From NCBI GenBank assembly GCA_036268995.1, contig DATATB010000155.1, positions 1-54,670 on the forward strand: a stretch of DNA of 54,670 nt, in the 5' to 3' direction. Source of the DNA: DATATB01 sp036268995 (lineage in GTDB: Bacteria; Planctomycetota; Planctomycetia; Pirellulales; PNKZ01). The notes beneath the pieces were generated by a model. The model made no database searches. It was not told where the DNA came from and saw only the letters and a program-made list of their open reading frames with translations. The translations under genes and the position numbers were made by a program. This document shows positions 8,711-17,196 of this stretch, one piece after another (position 1 is the stretch's first letter; each line of letters starts with the position of its first letter).

Positions 8711-9373
8711 GTGAGACCTAAGCACTCCCCACCCTCCCCGACGCCCCCGCCCCAGGACCCGCCGGTTGGCGGCTCGGATATTGCCGAGCTGGCCGCCAAG
8801 CCGGCGGACGCCGCGCAGGCCGAAACCCGCGCCGATGCCGACTTGCTCTGTCGGGCACAAGCCGGCGATCAGGCCGCCTTTGGCGATATTATCCGCCATC
8901 ACCAGGCGGCCGTGTTCGGCTACCTGCGGGCACGCTTGCTGCAAGCCTCGGACGCTGAGGACCTGACCCAAGAGGTCTTCCTCCGCTGCTATAGCCGCTC
9001 GACCGGCTTCGACCCAACGGCACAGGTGCGGCCGTGGCTGTTGGGCATCGCTCGCAACCTGCTCCACGAGCACACCCGCAAGATCAAACGCCGCAAGGAA
9101 GTCGCCTGGACCGAACTCTGCCTCGAACTGGACGAGATGGTGTCCTCGGACGACGAACTATACGGCGACCTGCTCGGCCACTTGCCAAACTGCCTCGATT
9201 CGCTGGGCGAGAGCGCCCGCCAAGCCGTCGAGCTGCGCTACAGCGCCCACCTGCGGCTGGCCGAAATCGGCGAAAAGCTGTGCCGCAGCGAAGGTGCCGC
9301 GAAGCTGCTGATGTTTCGCGCCAAGCGGGCACTAAAGAATTGCCTCGATCGCAAATTTGAGGCGAAACCATGA
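8711..9373 (+). CDS. ECF-type RNA polymerase sigma factor
   Basis: About 220 aa from the GTG at 8711. An N-terminal Pro-rich tail is followed by sigma region 2 (AFGDIIRHHQAAVFGYLRAR, then DAEDLTQEVFLRCY, PWLLGIARNLLHEHTR) at roughly 60-140. Sigma region 4 (SARQAVELRYSAHLRLAEIG, then EGAAKLLMFRAKRALKNCL) lies at about 160-215. It would recruit RNA polymerase to a dedicated promoter set. The last four bases overlap the start of the 1390-aa membrane protein (ATGA, 9370-9373), the usual position for a sigma regulator. The upstream extension to 8633 passes through a repeat remnant and was not used. Confidence 0.88.
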   Translation: MRPKHSPPSPTPPPQDPPVGGSDIAELAAKPADAAQAETRADADLLCRAQAGDQAAFGDIIRHHQAAVFGYLRARLLQASDAEDLTQEVFLRCYSRSTGFDPTAQVRPWLLGIARNLLHEHTRKIKRRKEVAWTELCLELDEMVSSDDELYGDLLGHLPNCLDSLGESARQAVELRYSAHLRLAEIGEKLCRSEGAAKLLMFRAKRALKNCLDRKFEAKP

Positions 9374-12300
9374 TCACCAACGATCAACTCCTGCAACGCG
9401 TGCAGGACAACCTGCCCGAAGACCTCTCCCTCGAAGAGATCGAACTGTTGCGCGAGCGGGTCGGGCAATCGCCCGAGCTGCGCGACGCGCTGGCCGGCCA
9501 CTTGTATTGGGAGCAATTTCTGGCCACGGGGCTATCTCGCGGCACGCTGTCGGCCGAGCAGGTCGTGAGCCGCATGCGCTCGCAGCGCATGGCGGCCCGC
9601 GCCCGAGTGTGGCGGCTGTTCGGCTGGCCGTTGCTGCTGTTGGCCGTTGCCGCTGGGCTGTTTTTTTCCGTGCGGGCCTGGAACCGCGAGCAGCCGGAGC
9701 CCGCCGTCGACCTGGCGCAGTTACCCGCCGCGCCGGCCGACCTGGCGGCAGCCACCGCGGCCAAAACCGCGAGCGACAAACCCGCGACGGCCAGCTCGCC
9801 CGACCATCCGCCGGCCGCCGCCGGGCAGGCTCCCGCCGTCGATCCGCTAGATCAGTTTTCGACCGATAAACCCCGGCCGTTTGCCGAAACGTGCTTCCAG
9901 CCACTGCCGCCACTAGAAACCGAAGCCGATCTGGCTCGGCTCAAAGCCCTGTGGCACCCGGTCAGCGGCAGCATGACGCTCGGACGCAAGCAAGATACGA
10001 CCGGCGCGTCGCTCACCGGCAAATTCGAGTTGCGTACTCCCTGGCCGCCGGGCCAGGTGCTGCGGCTCTCGCCGATCGATCTCGATCGGCTCGAGTTCGA
10101 AATATCGAGCCAGCGCGAACTGGTCTCGCTCCAGTTCGTCGGGCGCCCCTCGCCGATCTGGGCCGCGTATTGCAGCCAGCGTGCGGCGCCGGGCGAAAAA
10201 CCCAGTCCCGAACTGCTGGCCGCCACCGACGGCGACCGTTATCGCCGCACGGCCGGTGGGCCCATCGAGCTGCGCTACCAGGACGGCCTCGTCGTGCTCA
10301 GCCGCGGCGATGTGTTGCTGCTGGCTGCGCCCTTGGCCGGCAAGCCCGATCGCATCGTGCTCGACGTCCCTTCGCGCGCCATGCTGGGCAACATGGCCTT
10401 CGCGCCCGGCGAACCGTTCCCGCTGGCCGCTGAACACAAAGCCCCGGCCGTCGCGGAAAAGCCGGCGGTCAACGGCCCGCCGCAGCTGCCTGCCCCAAAG
10501 CTCGTCGGCGAGTTGCCGGCCGGCTTGCGGCAATCGGTCAATCCCGACGGTTCGTGCGAACTTGCGGCCAACGAAAATCTCAAGCCTGGTTGGGTTGCGT
10601 TTGATGTATCGGAGCCCGGCACGCGCGAGCTGGTATTTCGAATCGAGGCGGCCTCGCCGGGCACGGGCATCGTGCTGCTGGACGACGATGATCGGCCGCG
10701 CGACGGTGTGGGGTTCATGACCATTCGACGCACGCAACAGTTGGCGATTGGCTACGCGCGGCCCACGGATCGCGTGACCGAACTGCGCGACAACGGCAAG
10801 GGCTCCGCTCCGCTGGTGTCGACGCCGCTGTGGCTGCGCGTCGTTGCCGGCCCGAGCTTGAAGTGCTGGACCAGCGCCGACGGCCGAAATTGGGCCGCCG
10901 CACTTCCAGGCCGCCCCAGCGACGGCCGCGTGCGGCGCATCGGCATTTACTGCGCGGCGGGCAAAGGCGAGCGCAGCATCCGCGTGGGTCCCGTTCGCAT
11001 GCGCAGCTTGCCCGCACTTGAAGTGGCCGAAAAACATGGCCGTGCTTTCGAGTCGGCCACGGATTCTGGTGCTTGGCTGGCCGCCGCGCTTGCCGCACAA
11101 CCGGCCGATAGCAAACGCAGCACCTGGCTGAGCGCCTGCGCCGCCCGCACACTGGCCGCCGGTTGTCGGCGCGACGTGGCCCGGGCACTGATCCAGGCCC
11201 TGCTTCGCCAAGTGCCCGAAATGCCCGGCACCTTTTCCGACCGCTGTGACCTGATCGACGAACTGGCGCTCTTGTGCGATGCCGACTCGGCGACCACGCG
11301 CCAGGTAGTCGAAGCCTACGCCGCGCTGGGCCGCACGCGCGACGACAACGCGAAACTCTGGCAGCCGTACAGCCGCATTCGCCGCCGGCTGGCCGAGTCG
11401 CCGCCGCTGGTGCCGATGAACACGGCCAGCCTCGTCGAGCCACTCATACGGGCCGAGATCTTGGAGTTGGTTTACGACGACGCTTGGGACGAACTCGATA
11501 AATTGTGCAAGCAACTGGACTTCTTCGATGCGTCCGAGCCTCGGCGGCGCAAGGCCGATCGATCACAACCGGCTCAGTTGGTCGACTGGGCGCAGGCCCT
11601 GGTGCGACGCAATCGCCCGACCAAGGACGAGCCGGCCGGCACGATTCCGTCCAGTTGGCGACATCCGCTGATCGAGCAGCTGGGCAAGGAAGGCTTCAAT
11701 ATCCTCGCCGAGTTGGATGCGGCCCTGGCCGGCGGCTCTTACAAAGATGCCTGTCAGCTCATCTCGTCGGTCACGCCGCGCGAGGCGACCGGCCTGCTTC
11801 CCAATTCGTCCGATCCGGCGCTGCTGGTGTCGCTGCCAGGTGCCGTGGCCTTGGCCATGCGCGACCATCCACCATTGCTCGCGACGATGCAAGCCGAGTT
11901 TGCCCCGTTGGGTCAACTGCGGCTGCGGCAAGCCACGGCCGCCGACGACGTGGCCGGTGTCGAGGCGGTGACCATCCAATTTTACGGCACAACTGCAGCA
12001 CGGCACGCGCACGTCTGGCTAGGCGATCGGGCGTTGACGGCGGGCGATTTTTCCGAAGCCGAAGCCCATTACCGCCGGGCAACCGACGAAGCGGCCGGAG
12101 ACGCCGACCCGGCCATTGCCGCGCGGCTGCGACTGGCCGGTGCCATGCAGGGTCGCGTGGTGGGCAGCCCGGTGGAAGACGCCGTGCAGTTGGGCGACGA
12201 GAAGATTACTGCCCGCGAGTTCGAAAAGATGATCGACGAAATGCTCGCCCGCGCGACGGCTGACCGCTCGCGCGACGACGCGCAGGCGTCGTCGTGGCGG

Positions 12301-13542
12301 CCCTTACCTCCGGGCGGCGTTGAACCTGCCGCTTATCGCCTGCGCCGCGTGGCGCATCTGGCCACCTCGCAGACCAAACAGCCGGCTGTGGCCGAAGGCG
12401 TGCCCTGGGACGCCGTGGCTTGCGAAACCAGTCTGACGCTTACGGCCAAGGCCGCCATCGTCAGCAACCCGGCCGAAATCGCGGCCTACGATCGCAAGAC
12501 GGGCCAGTCGCTGTGGAAAATTTCCGGCGGCCCGCCGCCGCAACGCGGCCACTTGTGGCCGCCGGTGGCGATGCGGCCCGCGGCGCTGGACAGCGTCGTC
12601 CTGTCGCGGCGCTGGCAGTCGGACAATGCCCAACTCGTGGCAATCGAAAACGGCAAGATCATCTGGCAAACGCCGCCCAGCGTCCGCGTGGCCAGCGATC
12701 CGCTGGTGCTGGACGACCGCGTGCTGGCCGTGACTTCGGCCGTCCTGCCGCAAGACATGCTCGAGCTGTCACTGGCCGCCTACGATCCCCACTCGGGCCA
12801 GCAATTGGCGCTGCGCCCGCTCGCCCAGTTTCGCGATCTCTGGCAACACGAAATGCCGTGCGACCTGGCGCTGGCCGGCGATACGGTGGTCGTAGTTGCC
12901 GGCGGCTGCACGCTGGGCTGCACGCGCGATGGCGAAGCCCGCTGGCTGCGCCGCGAGACGTGGGTCGGCGGCGTGGTCGATCAGCGCTCATGGCCTCGCC
13001 GCTACGGGCCGCCGCTCGTGGCCGGCCCGCTGACATGCGTCGCACAGCCGGGCGTGCCGGCCGTTTCGGCGGTCGAAACGTCCAACGGCCGCCTGGCTTG
13101 GCAGCGGCCGATGGCCGATCTGATCCGCTTGGTGACCGTGCTACCCGGCAAATTGCTCATCCAAACGGCGCGCGGCTACGAGGCGCTATCGCTTAAGGAC
13201 GGATCGACGGCTTGGCAACACGCGGCGCCGGATGCTCTCGATGGCTGGCTGGCCGGCGACGCGTCCGGATTTATGTATGCTGCCCGTGAAACGTCCGGAA
13301 AACGGGAATCGCGCGCGCGATTGATCTGGCTCGACGCCAAGACCGGCACTCGTCGGGCCAGCGCCTTGCTCGCCGATTGGCAGCCGGAGCAAGCCATGCT
13401 GGGGCCGATGGCGGCCGACGGCGATCGCATCTGGGCAGTCGCCGGCAGCAGTCCACGCGATGCAGCGCGCGAACTGTTCGAATTCATCCCCTCCGGCCCG
13501 GCGCCCGAAACGCCCGACGACACCTGGTTCGATTCTCCGTAG
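9370..13542 (+). CDS. Giant single-pass membrane protein with C-terminal PQQ/BamB-like propeller
   Basis: A 1390-aa protein. Residues 1-70 are a short acidic helical segment (LSLEEIELLRERVGQSPELR) resembling the cytoplasmic part of planctomycetal anti-sigma-like proteins. One transmembrane helix follows at about 77-97, then a Pro/Ala linker. Residues about 180-560 contain beta-sandwich-like stretches, about 570-960 are helical and TPR-like (SEAEAHYRRATDEAAGD), and about 1015-1370 read as a PQQ-type propeller (AAYDRKTGQSLWKISG, AIENGKIIWQTPP, VETSNGRLAWQRP, LKDGSTAWQHA). The ATGA overlap with the sigma gene suggests it controls or senses for that sigma factor; this is inference. No zinc-binding anti-sigma (ZAS) cysteine motif is seen. 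Confidence 0.78.
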   Translation: MITNDQLLQRVQDNLPEDLSLEEIELLRERVGQSPELRDALAGHLYWEQFLATGLSRGTLSAEQVVSRMRSQRMAARARVWRLFGWPLLLLAVAAGLFFSVRAWNREQPEPAVDLAQLPAAPADLAAATAAKTASDKPATASSPDHPPAAAGQAPAVDPLDQFSTDKPRPFAETCFQPLPPLETEADLARLKALWHPVSGSMTLGRKQDTTGASLTGKFELRTPWPPGQVLRLSPIDLDRLEFEISSQRELVSLQFVGRPSPIWAAYCSQRAAPGEKPSPELLAATDGDRYRRTAGGPIELRYQDGLVVLSRGDVLLLAAPLAGKPDRIVLDVPSRAMLGNMAFAPGEPFPLAAEHKAPAVAEKPAVNGPPQLPAPKLVGELPAGLRQSVNPDGSCELAANENLKPGWVAFDVSEPGTRELVFRIEAASPGTGIVLLDDDDRPRDGVGFMTIRRTQQLAIGYARPTDRVTELRDNGKGSAPLVSTPLWLRVVAGPSLKCWTSADGRNWAAALPGRPSDGRVRRIGIYCAAGKGERSIRVGPVRMRSLPALEVAEKHGRAFESATDSGAWLAAALAAQPADSKRSTWLSACAARTLAAGCRRDVARALIQALLRQVPEMPGTFSDRCDLIDELALLCDADSATTRQVVEAYAALGRTRDDNAKLWQPYSRIRRRLAESPPLVPMNTASLVEPLIRAEILELVYDDAWDELDKLCKQLDFFDASEPRRRKADRSQPAQLVDWAQALVRRNRPTKDEPAGTIPSSWRHPLIEQLGKEGFNILAELDAALAGGSYKDACQLISSVTPREATGLLPNSSDPALLVSLPGAVALAMRDHPPLLATMQAEFAPLGQLRLRQATAADDVAGVEAVTIQFYGTTAARHAHVWLGDRALTAGDFSEAEAHYRRATDEAAGDADPAIAARLRLAGAMQGRVVGSPVEDAVQLGDEKITAREFEKMIDEMLARATADRSRDDAQASSWRPLPPGGVEPAAYRLRRVAHLATSQTKQPAVAEGVPWDAVACETSLTLTAKAAIVSNPAEIAAYDRKTGQSLWKISGGPPPQRGHLWPPVAMRPAALDSVVLSRRWQSDNAQLVAIENGKIIWQTPPSVRVASDPLVLDDRVLAVTSAVLPQDMLELSLAAYDPHSGQQLALRPLAQFRDLWQHEMPCDLALAGDTVVVVAGGCTLGCTRDGEARWLRRETWVGGVVDQRSWPRRYGPPLVAGPLTCVAQPGVPAVSAVETSNGRLAWQRPMADLIRLVTVLPGKLLIQTARGYEALSLKDGSTAWQHAAPDALDGWLAGDASGFMYAARETSGKRESRARLIWLDAKTGTRRASALLADWQPEQAMLGPMAADGDRIWAVAGSSPRDAARELFEFIPSGPAPETPDDTWFDSP

Positions 13543-13620
13543 CATTTCTTGCGTAACCTTCTGCCTGCGATCGCCAACTAAGCTCGGGATCCAGCGGCAC
13601 GGCCCGATGTTTCTGAAGTT

Positions 13621-14763
13621 ATGCAACCACCCTATTACCCGGCGATCGTTCTGGCGGCCTGCGTGGCTGCCTGCTGCGCTGGAAGTGCTGCGCCCGCGTG
13701 GGCGGCCGACGGCGATTGGGAGATCACGCCCGACAGCCGCCAGGCCCTCGATCGTGGCCTGGCCTGGCTGGCCCACAACCAGGGGAGCGAAGGCAACTGG
13801 GACTCGAAGGATCTGGGGCTCGTGAGCCTCGGCGCTTTGGCATTTCTGGCCGATGGCCATATGCCGGGCCGCGGGCAGTACGGCACCAACGTCGAGCAGG
13901 CGCTCGATTATGTCCTGCGCAATGCCAAACCGTCGGGCTTGCTGAACCTGGCCGATGCCCATCGCGACATGTACAACCACGGCCTGTCGGCCTTCGTGCT
14001 GGGCCAGGCTTTTGGCATGACCAACGATCCGCGGCTAGGGCCCGCGCTCGATCGGGCCTTGAAGCTGATCGCCAACACGCAGTGCGACGACGGCGGCTGG
14101 CGCTACGAAGCCAAACGCGCGAAAGCGGGCAACGATTTGAGTCTGGCCGTGATGCAGGCCAAAGCCCTGCGGAGCGCGGTGGACAGCGGTCTCGAGGTCC
14201 CGCCCGAGGTAATCGAGCTGGCCATCAAGAGCGTCCGCGAGCACTATACGCCCAAGGGCTACAAGCGTGGCAAAGGAAAACCAGGCGACGAGCGTGCCCT
14301 TCCGGGCCAGTTTACATACAACGTTGGCGGCGGCAATGCGACCACCGCCATGGCGGCCGCCGGCGTCGTCTGCCTGCAAGAGTTCGGCCAGTACGACGAT
14401 TGGCGCATCGCCAAGAACATGGACGTGATTTCGCTGGCCCTGAAAGGCCTGACCGGCGACTCCAGCAATAACAAGCTGCCGCTCGATGCTTACACCACTT
14501 ACTACGTCGGCCAGGCGATCTACCAGCGCGGCGGCGATTCCTGGCGCACGCTGTATCCGAAGCTGCGTGACACGATCGTTACGGCCCAAGGCAAAGCTGC
14601 GAACCTGAAGACGTTCGGCGTGTGGCACGACGATCGACGCGTCAGCGGCAAGCCCGGCGACCTGTACGCCACCAGCGTCGGCTGCTTCATCCTCGCCATG
14701 CCCAACCGTTATTTGCCAATCTTGCAAGAAGGCCGCATCGACAGCCTCAAGCGCTTTCAGTAA
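13621..14763 (+). CDS. Secreted prenyltransferase/squalene-cyclase-like (alpha/alpha barrel) protein
   Basis: A 380-aa protein with a signal peptide (about 1-29, ending near AWAADG). The body has repeated helical units with DGGW-type motifs: QALDRGLAWLAHNQGSEGNW near 41-60, LIANTQCDDGGWRY near 144-157, and a third-type GVWHDDRRV near 338-346. These are QW-like repeats of the terpene cyclase / prenyltransferase toroid, but the catalytic DxDD box of squalene-hopene cyclase is not visible, so it is probably a binding or scaffold member. It starts the run of envelope genes and precedes the BatA gene by 15 nt. Confidence 0.75.
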   Translation: MQPPYYPAIVLAACVAACCAGSAAPAWAADGDWEITPDSRQALDRGLAWLAHNQGSEGNWDSKDLGLVSLGALAFLADGHMPGRGQYGTNVEQALDYVLRNAKPSGLLNLADAHRDMYNHGLSAFVLGQAFGMTNDPRLGPALDRALKLIANTQCDDGGWRYEAKRAKAGNDLSLAVMQAKALRSAVDSGLEVPPEVIELAIKSVREHYTPKGYKRGKGKPGDERALPGQFTYNVGGGNATTAMAAAGVVCLQEFGQYDDWRIAKNMDVISLALKGLTGDSSNNKLPLDAYTTYYVGQAIYQRGGDSWRTLYPKLRDTIVTAQGKAANLKTFGVWHDDRRVSGKPGDLYATSVGCFILAMPNRYLPILQEGRIDSLKRFQ

Positions 14764-14778
14764 CCGTTAAGACAATTC

Positions 14779-17196
14779 ATGCCTAGTTTTCTGGCCGGGG
14801 CTTTTGCGATTGCGGGCGTGGCGGTGGCCACGGGGCCGGTGCTCATCCACCTGCTCAATCGCCGCCGCTATCGCACGGTGCATTGGGCCGCGATGGATTT
14901 TCTACGCGAAGCGGCCCAGCGCAGCCGCCGCTATCTGCGTCTGCGCGACTTGCTGCTGCTTTTGGTGCGCACCGCTTGCCTGCTGCTCTTTGGCCTCGCG
15001 ATGGCCCGCCCGTATCTGGCCGATTCGCAGGCCGCCGCGACCATCGGACAGCCGGTGCACGCGGTGATTGTCGTCGACAACAGCCTGAGCATGGGCTACC
15101 AGCGGCTGGAAGGCACGGTGCTCGACGATGCCCGGCGGCAAGCCCGGGCGTTCATCGAACGGCTGCCGCCGGGCAGCCAGATTTCGGTGCTGCCGACGTG
15201 CGGCGGCGGCTTCAGTTGGGATGCCTACCGCACGCGCGAGGACGCGCTCGAGGCCCTTGAGGCCATTGCCGTGGTCGATTGCCAGGCCAGCGCCGCGCAG
15301 GCGCTGGACATGGCCCGCGAGGCATGTGTGCGAACTCCCGCTCCGGCGGCCAAGCGGCTGGTGCTCATCGGCGATCAGCAGGCGATCAATTGGCCGAGCA
15401 CTCCCATCACCGAGCAGCTCGGCCCCGACGCCGACCTGCAGATTGTGCAAGTCGCCCCCGAGCATCCCGACAATGCCTGGGTCGCCGATCTGCGCGTGGA
15501 AGACGGCGTGGCCGACGTGGAAACGGCCGCCACGCTCGTGGCCACGGTCAACTATCAGGGCTCCGCGCCGCGCAACGATGTGCAGGTGACCCTGGCAATC
15601 GACGGTGTGCCGGTGGCCAGCAAGACCATCGACCTGGAGCCGGGCCAAAGCCGGCAAGTGACCTTTTCGCATCGCTTCGACGTGGCGGCCGAGCCCGGCC
15701 GGGCCGTGTTCTCCTCGGCCAGGGTTTCGATTCCCGCCGACCGGCTGGCGGCCGACGACCAGCGCGTGCTGGCCGTGCCGGTCGTGGCCGCGCTGCCGGT
15801 GGTGTTTGTCGATCAATGGGGCGAGGACGAAGACCCGGCCAAGAGCCAATATGGCGAGACCTTTCGGCTGCGGCGGCTGTTGGCCCCGATCACGTCGCGC
15901 GGCGATCATGCCCGGCAGTTGGTGCAAGTGCGGCAAGCGAAGATTTCGGATCTCAATCGCGATGTCTTGCAGGATACCCGGCTGCTGGTAATGGCCGGCG
16001 TGGAAAATCCGCAGGGCACCGTCCCGCTGGTGCGGCAATACGTAGAGCAAGGCGGTCGCGTGCTGCTGGCGGCCGGCGGGCCATTCGATCCGGCGGCCTG
16101 GAACCAGGCTGCCTGGCTCGAGGGGGACGGCATTCTGCCGCTGCCGCTGGAGCCGGACCTGGTGGGCGTTCGGCCGGACGAAGCGCCTGACCGGGTCGAT
16201 CCCTTCTTCTTCGACACGGCCGGGCTCGACGACCAGTACTTTCGCTGGGACAACGTTTCGCGGCAAGAAACCGACGACCTGTTTCGCCAGCCCATTTTTT
16301 TTCAGGCCATTGCGGCCGACACGCGTCCCGAAGCGCTGGCTTCGTGGCTAGCCACCGAGGCCCGCCGCGCGGCAGCGCAGAAGGACAAAATGGACGAGAC
16401 TTCGTCCGCAAAGTCGAAGCAGGCCGACGCCGCACAGCCGGCGGCCGATTGGCTGCTGTGGGCACCTTCGACGAGCACGCCGGCAACCGACGAAGCGCCG
16501 GCCGATTCGCGCCGGGCGCTCGAGGCAGCCCGGCCGCGCACGCTGGCCAGCTTCACCAACGGGCGACCGGCTTTGGTCGAGCGCAAGATCGGTCGGGGCC
16601 GCGTGCTGTTATTCACCAGCGGCATCAGTTCCGATTGGAACACGCTGGCCACGACCAGCGCAGTGATCCTCTTCGACCGCATCTGCCGGTCGCTGCTGCA
16701 AGAGACTTTGCCTCGCCGCACGATCGATTCGCTCGAGCGACTCTCCTTGACCGTCGATCCGCAAGAGCGCCGCAACCGGTTTACCTTGCAACGGCCGCAT
16801 GGCCCCGCCGAGCCGCTGGGCATCGATGCGCTCGGCGGCGATGCCTATGGTATCACGCTGGGCGGCCTGGCTCAGCGCGGCATTTATCGGGTCGCTTGCT
16901 ACCGCCCCGACACCGATTCGGACGATGCGCAGGCCAAAGTCTGGGAAGTTCCCGTGGCCGTCAATGGGCCGGCACTGGAAAGCGATCTCCGCACGCTCGA
17001 CCGGCGTGCGCTGGCCGAGCGGATCGGCGAAAGCGGATATCGCTGGGTCGCGCAAGCCGACGCGATCGATGTCAACGGCGCCCGCGTGCGCGGACAGGAT
17101 TCGTGGCGCTGGCTGATGGGCGCGGTCTTCGTCGGCCTGTGCATCGAGTTGGGTTTGCTCGCGCGGCCGCGGCAACCAGACAAGGGGGCCGCATGA
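14779..17196 (+). CDS. BatA-type aerotolerance protein with von Willebrand A domain
   Basis: An 805-aa membrane protein. Residues 1-80 match the BatA N-terminal module (two hydrophobic helices around HLLNRRRYRTVHWAAMDFLR). A vWA domain follows, starting VIVVDNSLSMGY, with the MIDAS residues D100, S102 and S104. Beta-rich extracytoplasmic domains occupy about 235-720, and a final transmembrane helix lies at about 775-795. Such proteins work with MoxR ATPases at the membrane, probably in metal-dependent assembly of envelope complexes. Its stop overlaps the start of the next gene (ATGA at 17193). Confidence 0.85.
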   Translation: MPSFLAGAFAIAGVAVATGPVLIHLLNRRRYRTVHWAAMDFLREAAQRSRRYLRLRDLLLLLVRTACLLLFGLAMARPYLADSQAAATIGQPVHAVIVVDNSLSMGYQRLEGTVLDDARRQARAFIERLPPGSQISVLPTCGGGFSWDAYRTREDALEALEAIAVVDCQASAAQALDMAREACVRTPAPAAKRLVLIGDQQAINWPSTPITEQLGPDADLQIVQVAPEHPDNAWVADLRVEDGVADVETAATLVATVNYQGSAPRNDVQVTLAIDGVPVASKTIDLEPGQSRQVTFSHRFDVAAEPGRAVFSSARVSIPADRLAADDQRVLAVPVVAALPVVFVDQWGEDEDPAKSQYGETFRLRRLLAPITSRGDHARQLVQVRQAKISDLNRDVLQDTRLLVMAGVENPQGTVPLVRQYVEQGGRVLLAAGGPFDPAAWNQAAWLEGDGILPLPLEPDLVGVRPDEAPDRVDPFFFDTAGLDDQYFRWDNVSRQETDDLFRQPIFFQAIAADTRPEALASWLATEARRAAAQKDKMDETSSAKSKQADAAQPAADWLLWAPSTSTPATDEAPADSRRALEAARPRTLASFTNGRPALVERKIGRGRVLLFTSGISSDWNTLATTSAVILFDRICRSLLQETLPRRTIDSLERLSLTVDPQERRNRFTLQRPHGPAEPLGIDALGGDAYGITLGGLAQRGIYRVACYRPDTDSDDAQAKVWEVPVAVNGPALESDLRTLDRRALAERIGESGYRWVAQADAIDVNGARVRGQDSWRWLMGAVFVGLCIELGLLARPRQPDKGAA

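Noticed and set aside
14902..16266. Long minus-strand open frame (454 codons) opposite the BatA gene
   Set aside because: Antisense to a vWA protein with intact MIDAS residues; an artefact of GC-rich third positions.
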